A stretch of 64,000 bases of DNA from Saccoglossus kowalevskii (Eukaryota > Hemichordata > Enteropneusta > Harrimaniidae). The stretch spans positions 35,649 through 99,648 of the forward strand of contig NW_003109089.1 of assembly GCF_000003605.2 (NCBI RefSeq), in the 5' to 3' direction. The notes beneath the pieces were generated by a model. That model searched no databases. It saw only the letters and a program-made list of their open reading frames with translations, and had not been told where the DNA came from. Of this stretch, positions 1-11,700 are shown piece by piece (positions within the stretch are counted from its first letter, which is position 1; every line of letters begins with the position of its first letter). The translations under genes and the position numbers were made by a program.

Positions 1-465
1 GCATTTCTATGGGATTGACATACTAGCATGAATGGGTTCAATTATCAGTGTTCACTGATGACGTCATTTGACTGGCCCTCTAGAGGCGAAATGACACCAG
101 GAAAAGCGGAAGTTTGTCGACTGATTCACAGCCCGTTTTATACCCGATATTTAGGGCATTTCGCAGCACATACAAGTTGTTTTTATCGACAGAATTCATT
201 CATAGATCTCAAATTTCATGTACAGAGTGTCAAAAGCCACACCTCTGCTCCCCTTTAATATTTAGAAACTGGAATTCACGAACAATGAGTAATCTATTCA
301 AACCAAGTGTCATATATTAATTGAAAGCTTAATGTTTTGTTTTTTTTAAATAATTGAATAGACATAAACTATCTTCGCATCTAAATAAATGCTATCCATT
401 GTAAATTCGGATACATATAATTTTTTCATCTGAGACATTATTGTACACCGCATTATTGCTCCTAC
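1..465. other. Left edge, no further exon recognised
   Basis: No additional FTP half-domain and no other recognisable coding stretch was found here on either strand. The last visible FTP exon ends at a plausible donor (GTAGGA on the minus strand at 465). The lectin gene therefore either continues beyond the left edge or, if that donor is not used, reads on about 25 codons to a stop near 390. Confidence 0.5.
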
Positions 466-1283
466 CTGTTTCCTCCTGCAAACACACCTGCACATCACAC
501 TTATTTAAATCATTGTTAACATTCTCCAGTTGTATACCAACATAACGCCCACTCAGTTTACAATTAAAAGTGACCTTCTCTCCTTCCATATTTGAAAAAC
601 AATCAAGTTTTTCATCACATTGATCATTTTGGCTTATATCAAGATTGTCACCAATTGTCAATACAGCCCCGTCAATGCCATCTACTGTAATGCATAAAAA
701 GTATTTTCTTTCAAGTATGCATTAGAAATAATAACAAGTCTTGCACTGAAATACTGATATATTTAATTTATTTTAACTAGGGGGGGAAATATAAATTATA
801 CACATTCAATAAGTCAAGGTGAGTGCAGTGACCTAAAACTTTCTACTTGCAACGTTACTGTGATAAAAACAAAGTGGACCAAGAACTAGCATGCAACGAC
901 CATAGATATTATTCGTGTAGTTGATATTGGTGAAATCGTCGCAAAGTTGATGAAAAAAATACAGACGCCGATAAGTGCCGTACGCTAGATTGCGTTTGTC
1001 GATTCCAGTTGACACAAATATAACTCTGTCGCTTGATCTTCACGTTTGGGACTTACTTCCAAACACGGGGAACCTATTCCACTATGACTCGCATAATTAA
1101 AACACGCTCTCGTTCAGAAAATTAAAATGGTGGTATGACATATTATTGATAGACACTTACAAAAACATTCCTGTTGATTTGTTATGACAACTTGCGATAT
1201 ATCGTATGTTGCTCCTAAATCTGCTTCCCAACCACTGCCCTGTATTTCTGGAGCATCTACGGCACCTTCGGACATATCACTTT
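466..1283 (-). CDS. FTP domain 6, shortened and lacking the sugar motif
   Basis: Exons 1283-1161 (123 nt) and 684-466 (219 nt). The N-half is 87 nt (29 codons) shorter than the 210-nt N-halves of domains 2-5. It has lost the NYAIDG/IYGDKSCSH segment and one Trp of the WW pair, and has NQQECF where the others have NRQDCC. The C-half begins LDGIDG, so the last Arg of the motif is also gone. Both exons remain open and in phase, so this looks like an expressed but non-binding degenerate domain rather than a pseudogene exon. Confidence 0.75.
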
Positions 1284-4200
1284 CTGGTTGAAATTAAAGT
1301 GTATAATAACATCCACGGTTATATATACATATTGTATGTGACTACTCAAGTTTTACTGTAATTCGAAAAACGACATCATGCCAATTTGGTATTACAGATT
1401 CGACATTTCCCATACCATATTGAATGAACATGATATATGGTCTGTTTTATTTTGCCGAGTAATAACGTGTTTAATATTTTACCTGAATATATCATCCCAT
1501 ACACCTCCACTTCACACATGTGTAAATAGTTGTTATGATCTTTCAGTTGTACGGCAACATAACGCCCACTTAGCTGACAATCAAATGTGATCTTCTCCCC
1601 ATATGTGTTTGCGTTCCAGTCTATTTGATCTCCACACTGGCCATTTTGGCTTATATCAGAACTGTCACCAATAAATACGACGGCACCATCAATTCTTTCA
1701 GCTAAAAAAAAAATAAATGAGTAATTTACCATGAGAAATAGATATATAAACATATATTAACTCGTAAATTGTAAAGGTGAACCTCAAATTACAACAGCTT
1801 AGAACGAAATTCTCACAATACAAAACATCGCATTGGTTCAACATTATGCGATGAAATGATCTAAGTAAGTGTTTATAGCACAATATATTATTATCCCGTT
1901 TTCTTAACTGAAATATAATCATACAGTTAGGAAGGAAGTCATTGTCCCTTTATATTTAACAAGGCTAGAACAAACTGTATATGTTCTGTAAGATTCAAAA
2001 CGTAACATGGTGTACATACAAGATTCACATATCTTCCATATCAAATACATTTCATTATGTTGAAACGTCCTCTGTTTGTTTCGAAAATTATGCATCAGGA
2101 TTAAACCCATGACTTCTAAATAAACATTGACCAGTAATATTGCAGACATAAACACCTTGACAAAGGAAAAGATCATGCTATGCCTTTTTTTTATTTATCA
2201 TCAAATCAACTGAATGCGAGAACTATAGTTCACAAGAAGACGGTAAACTACAAGTTTCTGTCATACTTGAAGCAGAAGGGGCGTCATGCGCAGGTGAAAC
2301 TGACCCACTTTGAACAATCTGTCTAATACGTCTTACATGCACACTGAAACAATCTTTTCAAAAAGGCTAATTCCTTCAGACCTAACATTTTATAATCTGC
2401 AATTCACTATTATGCCCAATTTGGTCATAATGTTGATGGTTATCTTAATGTTATTTCAGATACAACTCAAAAGACAATATAATACGAATGAGGACTCAGA
2501 TATCTGTAAAATAACAACTGGACCAACTATTTAGTTTCACTATGGAAATTCGTGATGAGCATACCGGAACCTGGCAAATACTGTATAATACTTATATATC
2601 TATGTGCGTGCATTCCTGGAGTGGTAATTTACCTTTATCGGTTCTGAATTTTGATATCGATTGTACCCGACGCTCTAACATACTTACAACAACAATCCTG
2701 TCGATTTGTTATTACCACTTGAGATATAGAGTATGTTTCTCCCAAATCTAGTTTCCACCAAGCGTCCTGCTCTTTTCCAGTATGGCTACAACTTTTATCA
2801 CCATATATGGAATCATCATTCCCATCAATAGCGTAATTAGCTGGTCCATCGTAAGCAGTGCTGATCTGGCTTGCAGTCCCTTTTTGTGCAACATTTTCTG
2901 GTTCAATTGAGATTATAAAAAAAAGCGATAAGCACATCATATTGCAACAAATTCAAATTAATTAAATTCCTTTTATTTACCGGTGCAATTCCAGAACATA
3001 AAGCGTGGAGTCAAAATTATGTCAGTTTGTTGAATTGTTTAGCTACATTACTAAGTACACTTCAATGAATTGAATTGAATCAAAGTAAACTAGTAGAAAC
3101 AGCTTTAGTATTTTTACCGAGTTTTTCTCCCTCAGACGCCTCTTGCTTTTCCCCATACACTTCCACTTCACACATGTGTAAATAGTTGTTATGATCTTTC
3201 AGTTGTACACCAACATAACGCCCACTTAGCTGACAATCAAATGTGATCTTTTCTTCATACGTGTTTGCGTTCCAGTCTATTTGATCTCCACATTGGGCAT
3301 TTTGACTTATATCAGGATTATCACCAATTAACACTACAGCTCCATCAATTCTCTCAGCTGAAATATAATATAGTGTCATTTAATAGGTTTGATGAGCATG
3401 CAAAGTAAAGGCGTGCTGTATATAGTATAGTGATTAACTTAAAATAACTGGCTAGGATAGAAACTGCAAAAACCAAACATTTGTTGTTAGCCTTATACCA
3501 TGGCACACATATACGGTGAAAAAGTGCAAGTAAGTGTTCTTATCAATACGTATAGATGATCCAATGTAATTAAATATTAATTATTAAATAATTAAATAAA
3601 TAAATCGATCGATCAAGAAATACATTAGCATTTAGATGTTAGCCACAGTGCCCAGGATACATTGCATTAAATTAAACTGATTTTCTTTGTGAATCACTAA
3701 ATGTAAAACTATGAAAATGTGATACAATCGTGCTCACTCTATGGTAATTTTCTTTCCTAGCGGATATCTACTTACAACAGCAATCTTCACGATTGGTTAT
3801 TACCACATGAGATACGGAGAATGTTTCTCCCAAATCTAGTTTCCACCAAGCGTCCTTCTCCTTTGCAGTATGGCTACAACTTTTATCACCATATATGGAA
3901 TCATCATTCCCATCAATAGCATAGTTAGCTGGTCCATCATAAGCAGTACTGCTTTGGCTTGCTGTCCCCTTTAGTGCAATATTTTCTGTTTGAGTACAAA
4001 ATATTAAAGAAAAGATTAGATCGTATAAAAATGTCATATTTTACCAAACACACGTAATGTCATGTGCTACTCTTCAAACTATGGAATGTTTTCAGTAGTT
4101 GATTTATTGACACGTAATTGTCTATTGGATGATGGGATACATGAACCGTACTTGATCTTGAACACATACTTCACCTCTCTGTGCTATTACATACCACGTA

Positions 4201-7200
4201 ACGGTGGTTTCTCTCCAAAGACCTCAACTTCACACATGTGTAAATAGTTGGTATGATCTTTCAGTTGTACGGCAACATAACGCCCTCTTAGCTGACAATC
4301 AAATGTGATCTTCTCTTCATATGTGTTTGCATTCCAGTATATTTGATCGCCACATTGGTCATTTTGGGTTATATCAGAATGTTCACCAATTAACACCACA
4401 GCTCCATCAATTCTCTCAGCTGAAATATATACATATGTGTACTTAATGGCATAATCGTAAACGTTCCATGTAGTAATAAATGCACCATTGTAAATGAATA
4501 ATAACATTTGAAGATATAAATTGTCAGGAACTCAAAGCATAAATTTAAATCTATATTTGGACAAGAGTTACACAGCAGCATCTTTCTGCTTAAATGATAT
4601 ACTCACAACAACAATCCTGTCTATTTGTTATTACCACCTGAGATATAGAGTATGTTTCTCCCAAATCTAGTTTCCACCAAGCGTCTTGTTCCTTTGCAGT
4701 ATGGCTGCAACTTTTATCGCCATATATGGAATCATCATTTCCATCAATAGCATAGTTAGCTGGTCCATTATAAGCAGTGCTGCTTTGGCTTGCTGTCCCT
4801 TTTAGTGCAACATTTTCTGTTCGAGTACAAAATATGGAACACAGAATCACATAAAATAATAGGTCTTATTGAACTAATTTATTATTCTAATTTGTGCACG
4901 TAACTGTTGAAATAATTTTGATAATGAATAATCCCTGCAACAGGACCATTTCTATCTGAATACTCGAAACATAATGAATACTATATTACATTTTTCCAGA
5001 TGTTAACATCGATGGTATTTACCTAGATGTATCCCCCCAAACACCTCGACTTCACAGATGTGTAGATAATTTTCATGATTTCGCAGTTGTACTCCGACAT
5101 AACGCCCACTTAGCTGACAATCAAATGGGATTTTCTCTCCATATGTATTTGTACCCCAGTCTATTTGATCTCCACATTGGTCATTTTGCCTAATATCAGA
5201 ATGTTCGCCAACTAACACCACACCTCCATTAATTCGATCAGCTGAAACATAGGGGAAATTTTCGGAGTGATATGTAAACATATATTGCTGTTTATATGGG
5301 GATGATAAACCTTTTAGAATGGATAGAAAACAATTACATGTAATGGAAAATAGTTTTCAGAGCACAATATTTTACAATCTTTACTTACAACAACAATCTT
5401 GTCGATTTGTAATTACCACTTTGGATATATCATACGTTGCTCCCAGATCGACTTTCCACCAACTGTTCATAGTCTTTGCAGTATGGCTACAACTTTTATC
5501 ACCATATATGGAATCATCATTTCCATCAATAGCATAATTAGCTGGCCCGTCATAGGCGGTATTGATCTGACTTGCAGTTCCTTTTAGTGCGACATTTCCT
5601 AGGTAATATTATATATAAGCATGCTACGTTTAATATATAGATTTGTGTTCACTATTAGACAAATTTTATTTTTTTCTGTGATCATGCAGACACCGTGTTA
5701 TCACTTTATTCAGTGTTTCCGGGATTGTAATTGTCTTGTCAGTGTTATATGCTATTGTAAAATGACATAATATTATCAAAAAATTAATTTAGTCAACATA
5801 TTCTTTGCGTCTTCGCAAACAAGGGATATGCTTTGATATAAGTTATACATAAACTAAATATGTGAAGTATCTGGTGTATTTGCAGAGACCACTGTTCTAC
5901 CTCTGCCAATTACAACGTTTTCGCTTTCCATCAATAAAGGAATAGGAAACAACAACGGAAAATGTACGCTGTTTTAGGTCAGTGGGCAAAATGTGTTCCA
6001 TGAACACATGAACACATCACGGTGGGTTTAGAAGCAATGTTTAACACTTGTTTCTTACCTTCTGCCATGACCTGCATTTCACAAAAGTTGAGAAGGTCAG
6101 ATCTATCTACCAGCTGTATACTGACGTAACGCCCAACGATAGGACTGCTACAATGGAAATGAATGTTCGACTGACTGGTTTGACTTGATGTTATTTTTTC
6201 ACCACATTGACTATTTTGTGATATATCATCCGACAAACCGATTCGGATTTCAGCACCCAAAACACGTGTTTCTGAAATGTAATAATGAACCTTGTGTGAA
6301 TCGCTTGATAAATACTGCTAGTGTCAATGACCCGCGTACGACTGGATTTGCGTGATTTAACATGTGTGGGTGATAGCGCTCCGAACTACACTTCATGTTG
6401 GCTCATATTCGTCTCCGTTCTTCGTTATGCTGATGACAAGTTTGCCAGATGCTCATTGAACTTGACCAGTGATCTTCGAGGCGCCGCAATTCTTCGGTAC
6501 AGTAACGGAATCACGTTCGGTGGTTTAAACGGTACTTTGCTCCTGGCGTGCTTTCATAAAACCGTTCACTTCGTCTTGTATTTCATTTCCTGGTACTGGT
6601 CCAAGAATTTCACCAAGTTGACCCTGTCCTATCCCTGTCCTATCAACAGAGACCACTGCCTAATATCTATTTCGTCTGCTGTACCCATTATCGTCTACAG
6701 GTTTTCAAGGGAGCCGGTTAACAGGATGCGTAAACATATCCACCCGCAGTGCCAAACTTAACACGATTGCATGAAAAACTGTGTTACTGCCTATTAGAAA
6801 TGTACTATTTTACCAATAAGAGTTACTTTTAAACATTAAGATATAAACTCTGTATTCTTCATGTTATTGAAGGCATGGAATACAAATATAACAGACCGAA
6901 TATGGGCGTTTGTGCCCGAGCGCACATTGGCGGATTTAGATGGGGGCCGAGGGGGCCGCGGCCACCCCTATTTTTAACAACCAACAGGGCTTCGCGCCAT
7001 CGGCGTTCGCAAACTTGCCCTTAGGCCAACTTATCGCGCCCCCTCCCTATTCTAGAATCCTAGATCCGCCCCTGGCGCAGGTGATGATTTGACCGACGTT
7101 AGGAGGGCAAATGATCTCCTTGGGCGAGGTAACACTGCATCGTATGCGTTTTGTAATAATTTCAACGTGTGTGAAAAACATTCAACGCATTTTGGAAGAA

Positions 7201-8768
7201 ATGTCTACGCGAATAGACATTTTTCTAAACGACGTGAAAAACATGTTGTTTATGTCAGTGATGTAACCATTTTTATACACCGGCAAGTGTTTGGCAGCGC
7301 GAGTAGCGAATCATCAAACGTGTTGCAGCTGATGATTTATTGCGTCAACGAAAGAGAACAACTGTTGTCTTCCTATAATTCCAGGCTGCAAAATTTAACG
7401 TATCGGGCCTGACAGTTTCAATGTGTTGTCGAGACGATGAAGTTACTTGAAGTTATTTTAAGCAGTGAAGTAAAGCAGGTTTGGTTTTGGCTTCTGAATG
7501 GTCAGGATTAACATTTGGTGGAAATTAGAGAATGATTTGTGGATTGGGAAACTATGTTGACCTCCTTAGTACTTCAAATTAAATTAAATTTAAACAGCCT
7601 GTGTATGAGTAGCAGACATGACAGCATATCGGAGAGTTTTTTTTCCGGGCTACGCCATCACAACACCTGTATAGGTACTAATTTATATAAATTACGTTAC
7701 GAAATTATTAGTGTGAAACACTGGAATAAAACGTGACTTAGGTATTTAAAAGTTTGAAGCGCCCTCACCAACCAGACTGGATGTGTGGCGTAGAGAGTCG
7801 ATCATTGTGCGGCGAGCTTTTTACCGGCAGAGTAGTTTTAGAGATTTTGTTTTGATTCTTAATTTAGCATAAAAATAGCTTAATAAATAACAAGTGCAAT
7901 GTAACAAAATTGTAAATGCGTCATAGCTAAGTATCAAACTGATTTTTGCTTAGATATATTCTGACACAGTTGATTTGTGTAATAGTTAAATAAGTTTACA
8001 ACTGTTATTTTAAAAATCTAATAACAGTATTTCCATGCATGTGTTTAACCAGTTTGAATGACCTTATATCAGACATTTTTAAAATTGTGGCGAAACACAA
8101 CTAGCATACACTGTTTAAGACCAGTGCAACTGTTGTTGTTGTTAGGAGAAATTGCGAATATGTCTAAAATCAACTTACCACAGCAATCTTGGCGATTAGT
8201 AACTATTACTTCATGGACAAGGTAAGTCCCACCGAGATCGACTTTCCACCAGGCATTTTGTTCGTCATTGGTGCTGGTACAGCTGCCGCTATTCCAGTTT
8301 GTATTCGAATTACCATCCACAGCATTGCTTGCCGGGTACGATGCCGACCAATCGCTGCTTTGAGTTGCTGTTTTACCGATCGCTACGTTCTCTAGCGTTG
8401 CTTGTGACTCTGAAATGAACGCGGTTAGAGGAATTGAATGGTGACTAAAGTACGAGCATCGTTGCTCTCGAAAACAGTTCCTGTCAATTGGACGTGGCTT
8501 TGAATGTCTGCTGTTCTGAGGAGTAGGGGTGAGTGGAATCCGAGACAGTTGAACTATGTCGATACATTTAAGATGCGTTTTTGTCAATTAAATAAATATG
8601 GTTTGACAGTCGCTGGTCTGTGAAGCGGACAATATTATAGTAAAATTAACTAGCGTATATTATAACAATCCACAAAAGATATTTTCGGAAAGTTGTCCTG
8701 GTATGCAATAACTTACCCAATATGAAGGCAGCTACAGCAATAATATTACATATCCATGACATATACAT
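466..8768 (-). CDS. Secreted six-domain FTP (F-type lectin) protein, 13 visible exons
   Basis: Multi-domain lectin-like protein predicted to be secreted and to bind fucose-type glycans. Exons, in transcription order: 8768-8717, 8409-8179, 6271-6059, 5598-5389, 5241-5023, 4816-4607, 4419-4195, 3985-3776, 3357-3118, 2897-2688, 1701-1483, 1283-1161, 684-466. Together they give 860 codons with no stop. All internal junctions are phase 1 with GT-AG borders, the usual pattern for shuffled extracellular modules. Exon 1 encodes a hydrophobic signal peptide (MYMSWICNIIAVAAFIL). Each domain uses two exons: an N-half (ENVA.KGTASQS, NYAIDG, DAWWKLDLG, VVITNRQDCC) and a C-half (ERIDGAVVLIG, QCGDQI, GRYVGVQL, LHMCEVEV). 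The motif His-x26-Arg-x-Asp-Cys-Cys-x2-Arg matches the F-type lectin fucose site. The true C-terminus may lie outside the window. Domain family is near certain; the exact glycan is unknown. Confidence 0.93.
2688..5598 (-). CDS. FTP domains 2 to 5, N-halves and C-halves, motif-complete core
   Basis: N-half exons 5598-5389, 4816-4607, 3985-3776 and 2897-2688 are all exactly 210 nt. C-half exons 5241-5023, 4419-4195 and 3357-3118 are 219, 225 and 240 nt; the C-half of domain 5 is 1701-1483 (219 nt), outside this span. All four domains keep SCSH and the RxDCCSxR signature across the N/C exon junction (RQDCCSDR, RQDCCSER, REDCCSER, RQDCCSER). Near-identity of the N-halves points to recent tandem duplication or gene conversion. 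The longer C-half of domain 4 carries a charged tail (EKQEASEGEKL) that may act as a spacer between domains 4 and 5. Confidence 0.92.
6059..8409 (-). CDS. FTP domain 1 (two exons, motif partly lost)
   Basis: Residues about 18-165, exons 8409-8179 and 6271-6059, separated by a 1.9-kb intron that is the longest in the gene. The fold landmarks are present (ENVAIGKTATQSS, NAVDGN, NAWWKVDLGG, VTNRQDCC, GRYVSIQL, NFCEMQVM). The domain keeps both arginines of the RxDCCxxR signature (RQDCCETR), but the position of the fucose-binding His in domains 2-5 (SCSH) is Ser here (SCTS). The sequence is clearly more diverged from the other five domains than they are from each other. Confidence 0.9.
6321..6761. 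other. Intronic stretch with a long uncoded open frame
   Basis: Inside the first FTP-domain intron. The plus strand is open for 146 codons, but the product has no recognisable domain and no flanking splice logic. The minus strand shows scattered, frame-broken peptides. I could not assign either strand; treated as intron or decayed repeat. Confidence 0.3.
6925..7074. mobile_element. 150-bp non-autonomous DNA transposon (MITE)
   Basis: A GC-rich island in AT-rich intron DNA. The ends form imperfect terminal inverted repeats: CATTGGCGGATTTAG on the left and CAGGGGCGGATCTAG as the reverse complement of the right end. The element is flanked directly by GCGCA on both sides, a likely 5-bp target-site duplication. 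It has no coding capacity. The termini resemble hAT-like MITEs, though an 8-bp duplication is not visible here. Confidence 0.65.
8717..8768 (-). CDS. Signal-peptide exon of the FTP lectin gene
   Basis: Seventeen codons plus one base, ending at GTAAGT. Two in-frame ATGs lie at its start (8768 and 8762); the encoded hydrophobic run WICNIIAVAAFIL is a typical secretory signal. The phase-1 end joins the first FTP exon to give a Glu at the junction (IL-E-SQATLEN). The start was chosen because this is the only ATG-led hydrophobic exon with matching phase upstream of domain 1. Confidence 0.82.
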
Positions 8769-11700
8769 TGTTTATCTTCGTCCGTAATGCACGCGTTTGT
8801 TTTCTATTGCAGGAAACCTGAATGTGTGTTTAGTTTTAGTTACGATCTTTTGAATTTAGTTCATCTATTCTTAGTTATTGACAAATGGTAATGATATTCG
8901 TATATCATCTTTTACACGCATAGATGTACCTGCATGTTTACATTCAAACTTTTGATGGATGCATTTTTTTATAATTAGCTGTCCTAGAAACCGTATTTAA
9001 AAGCAGCATTTTCTCAAGAAGACATGAAAATAAATAAATAATAAACCCCACGTGGCATTTATTTAAATATCGAATTTATATATTTTTATGCACGTGTTCT
9101 CATTCTGTTAGACTGACCTTATACGAGTCATTTTTTTTTTTGTTTAAACCGTGGCGAAAATGTATGATATGCAGATAGCACTTCCGGCAATGTCAGTTCA
9201 AAATGGGAAATTAAACCGTGTTTAAATATTTAAATTATTCATATCCTAAAATTAAACATATTTAGGAAAACAGTTCCATTTCTTCGACGCTCAAACTTCA
9301 GTAAGTTGAGACAATTTTAGCTCTCACCAGGCCAGTAACCATCGTCTCTATGTAGTTTTTACCACTTGAACTCGGTGCTCGGATCAATTTCCGATGTGTT
9401 TCCTGTTAACGACCTCAACTTACTTTATAGAAAGTCCTGGTACATACATTGTTTACGAGAGCGTGTGACAATAGGTTTATATTAACGCTAAACACGTGCG
9501 CAGTATGGTGTGAAGTACTAGTATTGCTCGTTTTGTGCCATGTATATTTCTACCAAACACACACACGCGATGTATATATTGAAGAAAATTAGCATATCTC
9601 CTACCGGTCAATACGAATTCTGGTACGTCCTAGTTCGCGGTCATTCACTTGCGACATTGATAGCATGAAATAGTATGGAAAATGTTAAAGCATGGTGTAT
9701 AAGTGTGCGAAAAATCAAGGAAACACAAAAGCGAAATTAGTCACCGAGCAAAAACACGTGCGGCATATGGACTACACTATTTGCCTATACCTAAAATGTT
9801 TAAGTTGTAATATAGCACGTTTAGCAACTTTTAGCAAATGTCTGAATAACAGTTCATTTTTGTGCACTGTTTTACCGAGATAAGTTTATGTCACGGTCAG
9901 AGTTTGAACCGCCGGTGCTGGCACAGTCATTATTTCGGACTCAATTTCAAAACCACAGGTCTTTATGTTCTCGAGCCCGTGTCAGTATCCAGGTATACAA
10001 ATATCATTTTGAAATTGTATGAACACTGTGAGAGAAAAGAGCATCACTAAAGAGTTCAGCAAGAAACACGAGGCTAGGATTTTGCTTATAAACTTTTTTT
10101 ATATACAATTGTAAAAGTCGATCATCGGCTTTAATTCAAATTCAAAATTTCTATAGTGATTAGCTCAAGAGCCCATAAGAAGCGTGCATGCCTTAACGTG
10201 ACATAGCAACTGCGACAAAATTCTAAAAAAAATGTATATTTATAAAACGTTTATAACTACCATAGTTTTATGTTCTTTGCTGTATTTATTGAATTATAAA
10301 ATCATCGAAGAATGCAAATATGGGGCATTTCTATTGCTTATTGTCGCTGCAGGTCGGCGTCCCGCAAAGATTTCCGGAAGTTTGATCGAAACGGTTAATT
10401 CTAAATAATTATAAATGAAACTGTACAAATAAAATGGTCCTAATAACATTTTGTAATCAGTAATAAGTTCACGCTGCTTGTTCCTTTATCGGAGTGCGTT
10501 TCACGCGTGATTTTTTTGTTGGCGTTTGAAGACGTTCTATTTCAAGGTAGTTGAAACTTTAAATTACGCTGGAAATTTCGAGCTTTATCCGCTTTATCAT
10601 ATGTTAATTCTGCTGTTTCGAAGACTTAATTATGTATAACATTATTCTTTTACACACTGAAATATGTAGTTAAAAATGTTCCGTATATATAAACTATATG
10701 CTACGTGATAACTAGGACGACAGTTTTTACCATCCCTGCTCGCAGTGCCGGGGGAAAGTTCGTGAACGATGAAATCGATAGGTAAAAAGGTGTTTAGGTA
10801 AATTTTAAGATAAATGTTATACGTTTTACATAATCTCGTGACACTATTTTCGCGGATTCCTGTGGGACAATACGTTGCGGTTATAGAAAATAACCAAATG
10901 AAATGACAAGTTGCAATAAACTTCAAATTGTATCCTCGGGGGCGGAGCCACGTCATGGACGTTCTACGTTGCTAAGACGCTCACCACTGTACCACGTATT
11001 TCTATGGGCTTTGTGCGCGCTGCTGTGGAACGACGGTGGAGCCGGTGAAAACTCGAGAAAACAACACAAACTCAACTTAAAAGTAATCCTGAACAACCAA
11101 ATTCATATGTGTTACATATGTAGGGCTAATCTTGTTACACTGTTCAGGGGACTCTTAACAACCATCGCAAAGTACCGTTTCCTGCGAGTTTTTGGTCTTT
11201 CTTTTCACCGCGAGGGTTGCCAGGCGGTAGAAAATACCCGGATGTCCGCCCCGAGGATTGCTAACAGAAAGCCTGCTGTCGCGAGAGGGCGCCGTCAATT
11301 TGGAGGGAACGTTTCGAAGTATTTTGCTTTTAAGCCATTGTCGAAGCAACATCGCCCCTTTTACGATTAGATGGAACCATTTCAGCTATTTCTGTACAGA
11401 ATCATCATCATTGAAATATACGGTTCTAAAATTGATTGTATTGCAACATAATTCAACCGACAACTAGTTTGGTGCTACTAGCTTCTTCTCCAGTCGTGTG
11501 ATTTCACTGCGTTCAAAATTGATCCTTTTCAAACTGCGCATGTACACGCACACAGATTTCTCGAAATACATTCTAATTAGGTGCCTTGTCATTAGTAAAA
11601 GTTGTTTAAAACATTATGCGCAATTTCTAGCAATAGACCGTGACTAGAGTGAAATACCAACGTGTCCCTGTATTCTCCATGAATGTCGTAACAGTTTGCT

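Noticed and set aside
6321-6761. Possible decayed fatty-acid-binding-protein fragment on the minus strand
   Set aside because: A short peptide (ISITKNGDEYEPT) is reminiscent of that family, but the rest does not align and frames are broken; too weak to call.
10903-11370. 155-codon plus-strand open frame in a GC-richer patch
   Set aside because: No recognisable domain, composition typical of a chance frame, no splice partners.
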